A stretch of 64,000 nucleotides of DNA, taken from NCBI GenBank assembly GCA_018350325.1, contig JAEVLN010000026.1:372001-436000 (forward strand), given 5' to 3'. Under the pieces are notes generated by a model. It did no database searches, was not told the DNA's origin, and worked only from the letters and a program-made list of their open reading frames with translations. A program made the position numbers and the translations under genes. Each line of letters starts with the position of its first letter. Within the stretch, counting starts at the first letter, position 1. This stretch comes from Globodera rostochiensis (taxonomy: Eukaryota; Nematoda; Chromadorea; Rhabditida; Heteroderidae). Below are positions 12,401 to 22,951 of this stretch, in pieces.

Positions 12401-14725
12401 GTCCGTTTTGTTTTAAAGAAATGGCCATTTGGCCCTCAATTAATATTATTTGCCAAAATTGACCGCGTACTGTGAAAATGTTTTTTGTGGCATTTATTCA
12501 ATCCTATAGTGATCAGACAGATCAGCAGTTTTATCAAAACAGATGAATCCCCCCGCAGGGGCTTTTTCTGATCCCCGAGATTCCCGAAATGGGGAAAAGG
12601 GTTTTAACAAATTTACGTCCCCAACATATGCCCAACATTTTCATGCCGTTCAGCCAAGCCATCATGGAGTCCAAAGAGTGCCAACTGACGCTGAACGAAA
12701 TTTACCAATGGTTCACCGACACTTTTGTGTACTTTCGACGCAACGCGGCCACATGGAAGAACGCTGTCCGGCACAATCTTTCGTTGCATAAATGTGAGCC
12801 CCCCCTCCTAATAGTGCCAAAGCCCCCTCCCCCAATAGTGCCAAAGCCCCCCCCCTAATAGTGCCAAAGCCCCCTCCCCCAATAGTGCCAAAGCCCCCCC
12901 CCCCCCTAATAGTGCCAAAGCCCCCCCCCCCCTAATAGTGCCAAAGCCCCCTCCCCCAATAGTGCCAAAGCCCCCCCCCCCCCTAATAGTGCCAAAGCCC
13001 CCTCCCCCAATAGTGCCAAAGCCCCCCCCCCCAATAGTGCCAAAGCCCCCTCCCCCAATAGTGCCAAAGCCCCCTCCCCCAATAGTGCCAAAGCCCCCTC
13101 CCCCAATAGTGCCAAAGCCCCCCCCCCCCAATAGTCCCAAAGCCCCCTCCCCCAATAGTGCCAAAACCCCCCCCCCCCAATAGTGCCAAAACCCCCCCCC
13201 CTAATAGTGCCAAAGCCCCCTCCCCCAATAGTGCCAAAGCCCCCCCCCCCAATAGTCAAGCAAATTTCGAGAATTGATGTCGAGATTGGGGCCATAGAGG
13301 GGCTGTGCTTTCGATGTCGAGACTCGGAATATGGTGGCTATTATTTCCATGCAGGAAGGTCTCGACACCGTGCCGAACGTCTAGCAAAAGTTACCGAAAG
13401 GCCCCAAAAATGTCCGGGCTGGACCCCGCCGGTCCCTCCCCACCCCCCGGTGTCGATTCCGTCCGTATCCAAAAGAAAGCCCCGGGGCGGTTGAATTCCA
13501 CCGTCCCAATTCAGTCCCGAGACTTTTTGTTTGGTAATCTTGCGCACAAACAAAAAAAGGTTTCACGCGCGTGGAGCAGAACGTGAAGGGCGCGGTGTGG
13601 ACGGTGGACGACAGCGAGTTTTACAAGCGACGCCCGCAGCGCAGTTCGTCCACACGGAGTGCCGCCGCGGGGGGCAAGTCGTCGTCCGCCGTCGCTGCAG
13701 GGGCAGGCGCAGGCGCCGCTGCGGGCGCCGCGGGCGGCGCTGCCGTGTCGTCCACAAAGACAGCGGCCACCGCCGCCTCCGGCGCTGCGTTGCGCAGCGT
13801 GGCCAGCATCAGCCAGCTGTCGTCCTTGCAACACCAACACGCATTTACATCTGGTGGTGGTAACGCCGCCGGCGTCGGCGGTGGTTGTGGTGGAATTGGT
13901 GCCGCCGGCGGTGCCGTGCCGTCCTCGTTGTTGTTTAGCAGTGGCGGCGGCAGTCAGCACCATTTGCAAAATGCGATGGGAGGCGGCGAGTTGGCAAGCA
14001 GTGCAAGCACACCGGCACGAATGAACACAATGAGGTTGGGGTGACATCTCCCGTCTCTAAATATTATAAACAACCCAACATTTTCAGGGAGGAGCTGTTC
14101 GACATGCCGATGTCGGAGGACAACAACAACGTCAAGGGCGAGGAGGACTTTGTCGAAGGGGATCATCACCATCGCCTGTTCTTGAGGCTGGGCGGCGCGC
14201 CAATTCCGAGTTCGATCGTGATGCCGACCAGTCCCGTGTCCGCCATCGACTTCCCCATGAGAGAGGAGGAGGAGGAGGAGGAGACGGGGGTCAGTGCCCG
14301 AGGGGAATGGCGTGGCGTTTAAATTTGAATTAAATTTTGGCATTCAAATTTAAAACAAAAACGATTAACTTTTTCAGCTCATTCAGCAGCTTGCGCTTGG
14401 CCACCAGGGCGGCGGCGGCGGCCACCACTCGGCGCCGGAAAGTGACGTGGACGTTGAGGACGGCGAGCAGGGCGATGAGTACGGGGCGGAAAGTGGCGGC
14501 AGAACAACGGACGACGGTGGTGGCGAGGAGGGCGAGATGGGCATGGAGTTGGAGGAGGCTCCGGACGAGCCGCAGCAGGAAGAGCAAATGCAGGACGCCT
14601 TCAGCAACGAAACGGGAGATATCAACATCAACAACAACAGCAACAACCCTCTACGGCTGCTCCTGTCGGCGGTGGAGGAGCACGAGCAGCAACAACGGCA
14701 ACAGCAACAACAACACCAGCAGTAG
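3499..14725 (+). CDS. foxp: FoxP-family forkhead transcription factor (multi-exon gene)
   Basis: DNA-binding transcription factor of the FoxP family, acting in the nucleus. Exons whose phases agree: 3499-3723, 3936-4157, 9817-10269, 10426-10626, 10818-11036, 11091-12039, 12145-12400, 12654-12793, 13560-14034, 14088-14289 and 14378-14725 (TAG), giving about 1,230 residues. FoxP hallmarks appear in family order: a Gln-rich N-terminal half; a C2H2 zinc finger (C-x4-C in [10 protein letters not shown], then H-x4-H) split by an intron; a leucine zipper beginning [12 protein letters not shown]; and a forkhead domain across three exons with [30 protein letters not shown] and [10 protein letters not shown]. 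The C-terminus is acidic. It is longer than vertebrate FoxP (about 700 residues) because of His/Gln/Ala-rich tracts. The DNA-binding region from exon 9817 onward is certain. The first two exons are inferred from phase and composition; ATG 3499 is the first ATG of its exon. An alternative first exon is listed separately. Confidence 0.9.
5548..6090. repeat. Minisatellite of alternating 15-bp units (FoxP intron)
   Basis: Two related 15-mers, GGATTGTCCATTGAC and GGATTGCCGGTCGAC, alternate to form a 30-bp dimer with many variants such as gacggaggcgac and gacggagtcggtg. Because 15 is a multiple of three, all frames stay open for a while on both strands. The array lies in the long intron between 4157 and 9817. 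Confidence 0.9.
6648..7528. repeat. 37-bp minisatellite, about 23 copies (FoxP intron)
   Basis: Near-perfect head-to-tail 37-bp units containing CTCGACCTCCCACCATTGTC and CATTTGTCGCCACT. At least three units share the same linked variant (gccattctcggcc in place of gccactctcgacc), so blocks of units have been copied together. Long frames of about 300-380 codons on both strands are by-products of a unit without stops. Confidence 0.95.
9066..9308 (+). CDS. foxp: Alternative first exon of the FoxP gene (candidate)
   Basis: An ATG at 9066 (MTMNPHNGG) opens an Ala/Ser/Gly-rich frame that ends at a good donor (GTT|GTAAGG) in phase 0. That is the phase needed to join the exon at 9817. Upstream there is an acceptor-like TTCTTCTGTGTGTAG ending at 8977, but entry there in phase 0 from the exon ending at 4157 meets a stop. 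This therefore looks like an alternative promoter/first exon rather than an internal exon. Composition resembles the rest of FoxP. No conserved domain lies inside it. Confidence 0.5.
9349..9590. repeat. About 63-bp tandem repeat (FoxP intron)
   Basis: Four copies of a unit containing GGGATTCTCGACCCCCGACC and CTTTGTGTTTGGGG. One copy lacks an internal block (cagtactgct). It sits just inside the intron that follows the candidate alternative first exon. Confidence 0.85.
12145..13660 (+). other. foxp: Forkhead DNA-binding domain region of FoxP (three exons)
   Basis: The forkhead winged helix is encoded by the end of exon 12145-12400, all of 12654-12793 and the first 100 bases of 13560-14034. Recognition helix [11 protein letters not shown] is intact, including the Arg that corresponds to human FOXP2 R553. 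The hinge segment reads TFVYFRRN where vertebrate FoxP has TFAYFRRN: the residue is still not proline, as is typical of FoxP proteins that can domain-swap, but it is Val instead of Ala. The second intron of the domain (12794-13559) carries a long minisatellite. Confidence 0.9.
12799..13256. repeat. C-rich minisatellite inside the forkhead-domain intron
   Basis: About eighteen to nineteen units of roughly 24-27 bp built on ATAGTGCCAAAGCCCCC, with length differences in the C run. It begins five bases after the donor at 12794 and fills most of the intron separating NLSLHK from CFTRV in the FoxP DNA-binding domain. The C-rich strand is the coding strand, so the pre-mRNA would carry long C runs. 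Confidence 0.95.
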
Positions 14726-16506
14726 CAGCAGCAGAACAACAACAGTGGGGCTGGGGATAGGGGCTTTTGAATGCCATGCGTGCGTGCAGTTTGGCGTCTC
14801 GTCGTTGTTCAATGCCAAATTCGAATTGTTTTTTGAACAAACGCTTTCGCCGGGCCGAGTGCGCCCACTGCGGCGCCAACCCCAAGTCAGTCCGAGTGCC
14901 GCCAAACTGTTCGAGAATTGCGCACCCGTCTTATTTAGCTTTCTTGGCCAAGAGAGACGGTGATTTGGTGTGGTCTTCGGGTCGGCGGTAGTCGCTGAAT
15001 ATGGAAAATTGCTTCTGTACCATCTCCGAGAATTTTTACAATGGAGAATAATGCCAAAAATGTTTTTTTTAATTTAAATTAAATTCCTTGCAGCAATTTT
15101 TCATGTTCCTGACAGCCACAAATTGCTCTGCAAAATGTGTGATATAATAATTATGTGTAATCTCTGCTCTGATATTGATTGATTGGTGGTGTCTGGTGTT
15201 TGTCTGTCTGTTATGTTATTGATTATTATTTCGTTGTGAAAATGCCCGTGCCGAAAACGACGAATTCACCCCCCCCCCAATTTGCGCGGAATGTTTTTAA
15301 CGGATGATTTGTGTCCAATTTTGGGGCCATTTCCGTCTCTTGCCCAATCAATTTACTGATCAATCAACCCCAAGGGCCCGGTACTTCTGCTGATCAGGGC
15401 CTTACGAGTGCGCGAAGCCCGGCGCGTTCCATGATTTCTCATCCATTAATATTTCCATTTTTTCTTTGTTCTTCCCGCCCATTCAATCACAAAATTGTGA
15501 CCCCTCCCCCCCCCCCCCACATATATACATTATATATAAAATATGTTATACAACAAAATAACCTATTCTGATCAGTGACACAACACAAAATTCTATGATT
15601 TTGATTTGGACACGGTTCGATTTTTTGGCATTTTGATCGCTCATTAAAAAAAAAAGATGATCCCAAAAAGTCATCACCAAAATCGAACCCCCGCGGCGTC
15701 AAATGAAAAAAGCCCTCCCCCCTCCCCCCCTTGTCTCATTTTGTTTGTTGGCAAAAATCTCAAAAATACCTCAGGCACTCAGCCCGCTTCCTTAAAACTC
15801 ATCTCCTCTCCAATTTGCCTCATATGCAAAGAATTTTTATTATTATTTATGCCAAATGTTTTTTCACTCAAAAATCGTTGAATTTGAATTGATCGATTGA
15901 ATTGAATTTGATTTGATCGATTGAATTTGATTTGATCGATTGAATTTGATTTGATCGATTGAATTTGATTTGATCGATTGAATTTGATTTGATCGATTGA
16001 ATTTGATTTGATTTGATCGATTGAACGTCCCCAAATTGTGGCCAATTGTTGTTTTTGCTGTTTCTTCGTCGACAAACAGACACAAAAGCAGTGAATAAAA
16101 TTTGTAAATTTAATGGACGCCAAAGGCGTTAAAAATAATTTCAAAATGCACAAAAATGGGGAAAATAAATAAAATTAAGCACTTTTTCAAAATAAACAAA
16201 ATCTCCCCCCAATTCTACGCCCTTTTATCACACTCTTGACAACGAATTCGACGAATCTTGGCGGCTTTTTTGTTTTTAATTGTTGCTGGAATTTTGTTTA
16301 AATCAAAAATTTTTTTTAAAATTTAAATCGAAACACATAATCGGAGCTTTACATCACCAACGAGAAAAATCATTTAAAAATTGTCGTTTTTATTGCATTT
16401 GCAATTCCAGAAATTGCTGTAATCGCAAAAGTGTATTTCAAATGCACAAAAATGGAAAACAAAAAATTCCACACAAAAAAAAAGTGAAAGTCCGCGCTCT
16501 GATCGA
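14726..16506. other. Intergenic: FoxP 3' flank and SET-gene 3' flank
   Basis: AT-rich DNA without a supported gene. It should hold the FoxP 3' UTR and, on the other strand, the SET-gene 3' UTR. A 19-bp minisatellite lies at 15884-16027. Confidence 0.6.
15884..16027. repeat. 19-bp minisatellite with GATCGATTGAAT core
   Basis: About seven tandem units of TTGATTTGATCGATTGAAT, followed by a partial unit. It stays open on the minus strand as an SNSIDQIKFNR-type pseudo-peptide that I do not accept as a gene. Confidence 0.9.
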
Positions 16507-18384
16507 TCAGGACGCTTCTCCTCCTCCTCCGATCGTCGTCTTTTTGTACCGGCATCTGGCCGTGTTGCAATTGCAGTGCAGGTCTTCGGATGCACGCTTT
16601 GCGTCCCACCACGCGGCACCTGAACGGACAACGGGACAGTCAAAAAAGATAAATTCGAAATAACAAAAGTAGCTATTTAATTAAATTTAATTTAATTCAA
16701 TTCAATTCGATAACAAAAATAATAGAGAATGGCATATTTGTATATTAATGATTGAGTTCCTCCTTAAAATTAATTTTAACATTTTTTAAAATTGCTTTTA
16801 AATTTAATAATTGCAATTCAATTCAACAATGCGCGCAATTTAATCTTTTTCTTCCCGCATTTGGCCAATTTCATTTTAATTCCCCCCCTTAGGGCAGCAC
16901 ATTTGAGGCGAATGATAAATAGGTAAACTACGCCCCGGACAAAATTTCAAAATAATTAGAAAAAATAAATTCTTGCAATTTGAAACATTTAATTATAAAT
17001 ATATATTATATAATTTGAAAATAAATTTAAAAGTCTGCCCACCGTAGTCCAGCGTGAGCTCTTCGCCGGCCAAAATTTTACGGCTCGCGCAGATCATCAA
17101 ATGTGGCACCATGTCGTCCTCCCCGCAGGGGACGGCGTCCCCCGTTGTTGCCGTCGTCGCCTGCTGCAGCAGTGCCAATCGCGTGTAACAGTTCGGCATG
17201 CATGAATGGTTGACAAAGCGTGCCAGGTTGCCACGACGGCACGCGTCCAACACAAAGTGCCGGTTTTGCTGTTGCGTGGGTAGAAAATGTTTTAACAAAA
17301 ATGCATTTTTATGTGCGGCACGCACATATTCAAAAGTGAAGATGTAGTCGTCCTTCTCCACCGGCTTGTCGTCGTCCTCGCGCAGTTCACCGCCGTACTC
17401 AAACAGCGGCGTGTCCTCGTCAATGTTTTTGTTTTGCATTGTTGTCCTCAGCCCCCACTTTTTGACAGGGCTGGCATAAAAAATCTCAAAAAAAATTTGT
17501 GGGGACGACTTTTTTTTCACCCCTCAAAATCATTGGGGGGAGAGTAAAGCGATCGATCGATCGATTGATCAAAAACAACTCCAAAAATGAGTCGATTTTG
17601 ATCCAAAAATTAACTAATTTTTATGGCCGATGGCAAATTTGGCAAACTTTTAAAAACAAATTCCCCCCAGCTCTGGCCAAAAGCAACTTCAAATTGTGCA
17701 CAATTTAATATTAGCATTCAAAAATTGTCCATAGTCTGTATACGCCAAAAACCAACCAACACACACCTCGAAGCCACCAACTTTGGGCCGCGCGAGACGC
17801 TGAAAAGGAAAACGATCGATCAATTAATTCAATGAAAGCGATCGATCAATTCAAGAAAAGGGATCGATCGATTAATTCAACGAAAGCGATCGATCAATTA
17901 ATTCAATGAAAGCGATCGATCAATTCAAGAAAAGCGATCGATCAATTAATTCAATGAAATCGATCGATCAATTAATTCAATGAAAGCGATCGATCAATTC
18001 AAGAAAAGCGATCGATCGATTAATTCAATGAAAGCGATCGATCGATCCAAAGACATGCGACGATTTCAAACAGATCCCCGGACCGACCGATCGACCTTTG
18101 ATTTTGCGGCACAGTTAACCAAAAAATCAGTTTAGGCAATTGAACAATTTCAAGAATGATTGTGCTCTGCTCGACAACGGCTTCAACTTCATCGCCCCCC
18201 CCCCAAAAAAGCTCACCCCGACGGCGGCATCGTTGTCGGGCGGCGCGAACGTCAGCCCCGCGGCCGCTTCGCTTGAGGCGCTGTAATCGAAGTCCGCAAG
18301 CTGTTCAAAATTCCATTCGTTCACTGCCCGCAGGGGACCGCCCGCCTCCGTGCCGGAGGCCAAATCCTCCTTCTTATAAAACAT
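16507..18384 (-). CDS. SET-domain histone-lysine N-methyltransferase
   Basis: Protein-lysine methyltransferase, presumably acting on histone H3 in the nucleus with S-adenosylmethionine. Exons in transcription order: 18384 (or from acceptor 18372)-18217, 17799-17767, 17484-17326, 17268-17043, 16619-16507 (TGA); all phases agree. The SET core begins ASPVKKWGLRT, continues with EYGGEL, has the catalytic/pseudoknot block ACRRGNLARFVNHSCMPN and then GEELTLDYG. A post-SET zinc triad C-x-C-x4-C (HCNCNTARCRY) lies in the last exon, joined in phase across the 17042-16620 intron. This order matches the SUV39/G9a/SETDB H3K9-type group, but I see no nine-cysteine pre-SET region. The 33-nt exon (RLARPKVGGFE) leads straight into the SET domain. 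The N-terminus is probably incomplete; an acidic exon at 19020-19216 may belong to it. Exact subfamily not assigned. Confidence 0.75.
17812..18045. repeat. GATCGATC-rich minisatellite in a SET-gene intron
   Basis: About nine units alternating between a 26-bp form and a 22-bp form, all starting GCGATCGATC. It lies in the intron between exons 18217 and 17799, immediately upstream of the acceptor CCTTTTCAG. The palindromic core could form small hairpins in the pre-mRNA. Confidence 0.9.
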
Positions 18385-19019
18385 TTGTGCCAACAAAAAA
18401 AATTTTTCTGGACCGATGGACAACACATAAAACGCAAAAAATGGAAAGTTTGAAAAATTTTGCGAGTTAATTTATTCAAACAATTAATTAAAAATAATTC
18501 ACACCAACAAAAAGTTGCGCAGCCCAACACATTTTATATTAAAATTTATCCTAAATTGCTGAACAACAAAAAAAAAATGGTACAACGCATATTCGGTGGA
18601 GCGCAAAAGGTGTAAAAGAAAACAAATGAACGAATTGAGCAATGAAAACAACAGCAATTCTATCGGTCAATCGATGAAAGAACGATCAGTGCTTTTGATC
18701 AAGTCAGGAATTGAATGAAACCGTAACCAATTTCTGCCGCAAGGTTGGAATCTAACTGATCAGTGTGATCAGCTAAAATGGTTCTGGCGGTCCAAAGCAA
18801 CCGGATAAATGATCATAATTCCGGGGTTCAGATACTTTTTGAGACTGATCAGTCAGTGCCGCCCATGAATGATTGTGGATCATCATGGGCAACCAGGTCA
18901 CGCACCGATTCATCAGATTTTTTGGACATGCTCAAAAATTTTTATGGGAAAAGAAGCACTGATCGCGCGTCTCGATCGATGGGTTCGTCCCCGTGATCAA
19001 TCAAGGCCACAATCGCCAC

Positions 19020-19216
19020 CATGCCCGTCTCCGCTGGTCAAGTGACGCCGTCAACTTGGCGGCCTGCTCCTCCTCCACGTCCAATTCGTCTCCATCTTCT
19101 GCTGCTGCTGCTTTCTGGTCCGGCTCCTTCTTCTGCTCCTCCTCCTCCTCCAAGTGGACCAAACCGTCCTCGACCCCGGAAGTCCAACGCCATGTGCCAA
19201 GCTCACGTTCATGCTC
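19020..19216 (-). CDS. Possible acidic exon (5' part of the SET gene or a separate gene)
   Basis: After a good acceptor (CTTCTTGTTTTAG) the minus strand encodes EHERELGTWRWTSGVEDG followed by a Glu-rich, Ala-rich acidic stretch ending near a possible donor at 19019 (TG|GTGGCG, phase 2). A small exon around 18917-18943 could link it in phase to the SET exon starting at 18372. I could not confirm this with conserved sequence. It might instead be an independent fragment. Confidence 0.3.
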
Positions 19217-19347
19217 CTAAAACAAGAAGACAACGCTCAAATTGGGCCCCATTTAGTTCGGGAACGCCGCCATCTGCTCGACTCAGACTTCATTTTCATC
19301 CCAACATTTTGTCCGGTTTTGGCTAGCCGAACAACTTGCAGAAACAG

Positions 19348-19366
19348 TCAGGCCCGTAGCCAGGAG
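19348..19366. mobile_element. Transposon-end-like motif (copy 1)
   Basis: CAGGCCCGTAGCCAGGAGG resembles the GGGCCGTAGCCAGGGGGG ends seen on many dispersed eukaryotic repeats. A second copy lies at 31644. The C-rich stretch near 19525-19540 could be part of the same dispersed repeat; no transposase is visible. Confidence 0.3.
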
Positions 19367-19634
19367 GCCCAAAATGTTTTTTGAGAAAAAATACCCATAG
19401 GGTGGGGGATACGGACTCCTTTTGTTTTGCAAAATCCAATTTTCTTAACAAATATCGTTAAAATCTTCACCAAAAAGTTTCCCAAATCGACAAAAAAATG
19501 TAATAAAAAACAGGGAAAATACACACCCCCCCCCCCCCTCCTAAAAATCAACAAACCGCACTCTCCGCTAGCGATTGGATTGAGTGAATATAACAAAAAA
19601 TATTTATTTATTTATTTAAATATGTTTTTTTTGT

Positions 19635-21260
19635 CTAATAGGGGAGAAGACGAACCATTTCCCTGCGCGTCCACGGCATGTAACGGAACATTTTGAACTT
19701 CCCGCGGTCGCTCGTGTACGCGACCAGCTCCATTTTGTACTCTGCATCAACACGCATTTTGTGCTCAAAGTCGGCCTTCATACGCCAATAAAATGTGTCG
19801 GGCAAACAACGATGGTACGCACAGCTGCACAGAATGGCCAACACCGGACATGAACTGCAACAAAATGCCAAATTTAAAAAAATTTTGTTAAAATATTCAA
19901 CAACAAAAAAAAAAAATATATGCCAAAATTGATTTATTACACTGCATAAATTGTTGCCGGCACACATGCACGCCACCCTGCCATGCCCCAACCGCGGAAG
20001 GTTGTGTTTGCACCGAAAACCATCACTGGAACTTTTGGATTTTTTAATAAAAAAATATAATTTTTTTTTTTTAGTTTTTTTTGTTGTTAATTCCCCCAGA
20101 AAATGTCCCATTTTTCCCCCCATTGTCACTTGTTGCAAGCGGAATATTGATCAATGAAAAATGGGCACGAAATGTGGTCGGCACCAAAATCAGGGACCTG
20201 AAAATTCACAAAAAAAAAATTAAACAAAATTTTCAAAAAAAAAAAAGAAGCATTTTCTCCCCCCTCTCACACAATGGTGGTAACGCCAATGCCCAGCTTC
20301 AGGCCGACCTTGCAGCCTTGGACGTTAAAGCGGGTAAGCTATAAAAATAAATATTTAAAAATTGAAAAAAATTTGAAATAAATATTTAAAAATTGAAAAA
20401 AAAAACATTATTTTATAATAAATCATTTCCCTCTCTCTCTCTTTCTTCTTCCCTGCACTTACAGCGTAATCAAGCCGTCTCCCCTAAAAATTGGGAGTGG
20501 AAAATTTAAAAAAAAACAGAATTCTTTTTACAAAACTTTACCCTCAAATGGTTGTGCGGCTTGTCCGTGTACAGCTTGCCGGCGGTGTACACCGCAAAGC
20601 GGCGCACCGATTCACCGTAAGTGGTAGCACCTCCGACGACATATCCCACACATAAAAATGGTGGGAAATTCAATGTTTTTTTTTGTTTTTTGTTAAAATG
20701 ATGGCACATGCCGTACCGAATGCGGTCCAAAAAGACAATTTGATCACACGCCATTCCATGGTATTTTGAAGACGGTAGAGGTCCTAAAAATTATTATTAA
20801 AAAAAAATTTACCAACATTTATTCAAACCAACCAATAAACCCCCGGTTTCTCAATTCAAAGTTTATGGCATCGTAATTATAATTTTTTTTTAAAACTACC
20901 AAAATTTGTCCGTCCGTCCCCAACCCACCGACCGACCTTCACTCGTTCATAACCCGCCCGCCATTCGGCCAGCCGTTCCTCGCCAAACGCAGGCACCTAA
21001 ATATTGCACAACGGGACAACTGAATTTTGACGGTTTTGTGAGCAATTTAGGCAAAAAACAATTTTTTTTTGCATTTTTGGGGGCTCGACTCGTTCACGAT
21101 TTGTTTTAGACAATTTCGTCAACAAAAAAATTGGGGTTTATAAACAGAACAAAAAATTCCGCTAAAGCAACAACAAAACAAAACAAAAAAAAATGCGTAC
21201 CCTCAACTGCCCAAACGCCTGCTCACAACGACTTTTCGCTGTCGTTGTGAGCATTTTCAT
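19635..21260 (-). CDS. TIMMDC1-like complex I assembly factor (Tim17-type membrane protein)
   Basis: Probable mitochondrial inner-membrane protein. TIMMDC1 acts in assembly of the membrane arm of respiratory complex I. Nine exons with matching phases: 21260-21201, 20996-20937, 20783-20717, 20630-20542, 20483-20463, 20338-20271, 20197-20130, 20025-19941, 19854-19635 (TAG), giving 245 residues; human TIMMDC1 has about 285. Family-like features are an N-terminal amphipathic segment, a first hydrophobic helix ending in a YG motif (ATTYGES), a linker of basic helices, and a second half with three hydrophobic stretches including NTTFRGWGMAGWRACVPATI. That stretch resembles the FRxxxGLRGLVAG region of TIMMDC1. 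Exon 5 is a 21-nt microexon. Identity by overall pattern is moderate; the gene structure itself is well supported. It lies 324 bp downstream of NDUFB11 on the same strand. Confidence 0.5.
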
Positions 21261-21584
21261 TTTCGCCGAAAGTGTGCCGACGGCGAAAAGCGACGTGGAC
21301 GGCACATCGGTCGGTGTTGGATCAGCAACAGCCGATGGCGATGACATTTTGGCAACAAATGATTCTTTTCAAATTTTTGCAACAAAAAATTTGTGGAAAA
21401 ACATTCCAACATTGAACAAATATAAATTGGTGAAAGCAACCGGCACGCCACGTCAACAACCAAACATTTTTTTCATCAAATTATACACAAATCAAATATT
21501 CCCTAACTGTTGTTGATTTTGCAAAAACAAAAAACAAATTTGACAATCGTTTTGATTGATCACTTCGTCTCCGATCAGATCAGA

Positions 21585-22878
21585 TCAAATGAGAATGTCA
21601 AAGTCGCGCAACTCTTCCTCAGACGGCAGGCACGCCTCCACGCGCTTGCGCTCGAGCAGATCCGGGCTGATGTGCGGCAGGCCGGCCCTCTCGCGGCGTG
21701 CAAGTTCAAAGTGCGCCTCGCGCAGTGCCCACTCCTTCGAGGACGGCCTCAAAATGTTGGCAAAATAAATATTTTTTTTTGTGATTAGGAAAATCCAAAT
21801 AAAAATCCCTAAAATTGACCCTCCCCCCCCCCTCCCACCCAGTCAAAAATTTGTTTTTCTCTAAATACGGGGCCTTGGGGTTGAATTTATTGACAGATTT
21901 TTGTACATAAATCAACGAGAAAACCCCGAAAGTCTAGGGCCCGTTGGGCTATGTGTAGCAAAAAAATGTTCCATTTATCGGGAAAAAAGCACCAGTCCGG
22001 CAAGCAGTATGCCATAAAGAAAGAGATGAACACAAGACATCCGGTACAAAGGAGTGGCATGGTCATGTGCCATTTCTTCCAGTCGTTGTACTCGTCGCGC
22101 GGATTGCATTTGAAGTACAGCCATTGACGACGCTAATTGCAATTAAAATGTTTTTTCAAAAATTTACAACAACAACAAAAAAATAACCAAATATCCGTTC
22201 TGATCCGCAGCGAGTGGTCTACGCCAACCGTCATTGAACAGCCTTTAAAAACGGGATACAAAAATTTTAAATTTGTTTTTTTTTTTTGAAATTTTGAATC
22301 AATTTTTTTGTAATCGTCAAAACTTTCAACCCAAAACATTTTGGGAGTAAGTGACAATATTATCAAACATATGTAAAATTGTTACCAATCAAGACGACCT
22401 TTGTTCAGCTTTGGCCACGGGTTTTCGTACGCGAACGAATCGGAGCCAGGCCTGCAGGGTAAATCGATGTCAAAAATTTGTTTCATTTAAACATTTATCG
22501 GATTGGGAGGGTTCGGAACGTTCAATTTGAGGCTAAAACATCAACTCGCTTTTTTTGGCAGCGAGCTGAATCAACAAAATCAACTCGTTTTTTAGTGGAA
22601 AAAGGCATTTATGATCAAACTCGCGCAAAAGCTTAGGCTTAGGCTTAACGAACCCCAAGCGAGTCAATTAAAAAAGCGAGTTGAATACATGGCATTTTGA
22701 GTGCCAAAAGTCCTTACCGGTACATGTCGGGCTGACGCGGTATGTTCGGGTCGTCTATTGGGTGTGGTTTGTTCTCGTCATGTCCATGTGCGGACGCAAA
22801 ACCATGAACAATGGGACAAATAACAGGTTGGCGATGCAAAATCGGCGACAAAAAGTTTGGGTATTTCAAAAGAGCCAT
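21585..22878 (-). CDS. NDUFB11: NADH dehydrogenase 1 beta subcomplex subunit 11 (ESSS)
   Basis: Accessory, single-pass subunit of the membrane arm of mitochondrial complex I. Five exons with matching phases: 22878-22718, 22451-22386, 22242-22188, 22132-21993, 21747-21585 (TGA), giving 194 residues. The N-terminus MALLKYPNFLSP is a plausible mitochondrial presequence. A middle part carries YENPWPKLNKGRLDW. One transmembrane helix (about residues 115-137) ends in AYCLPDW, and a C-terminal segment KEWALREAHFELARRE with GLP corresponds to the KEWxRREAE...GLP region of NDUFB11. The protein ends LPSEEELRDFDILI. Start chosen because it is the first in-frame ATG and gives a good targeting peptide. 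A divergent plus-strand gene starts 74 bp away, so the two probably share a promoter region. Confidence 0.85.
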
Positions 22879-22951
22879 AAAAATGGGTTTCAATCTTTAG
22901 AAGAGACGAATAATAATCTCTGTATATTTCCAACAATTTTCCTTTTCGTCA

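Noticed and set aside
12808..13295. Gly-rich and Pro-rich frames at 12.8-13.3 kb
   Set aside because: They lie in the minisatellite of the FoxP intron; splice phases on both sides join the forkhead domain without it.
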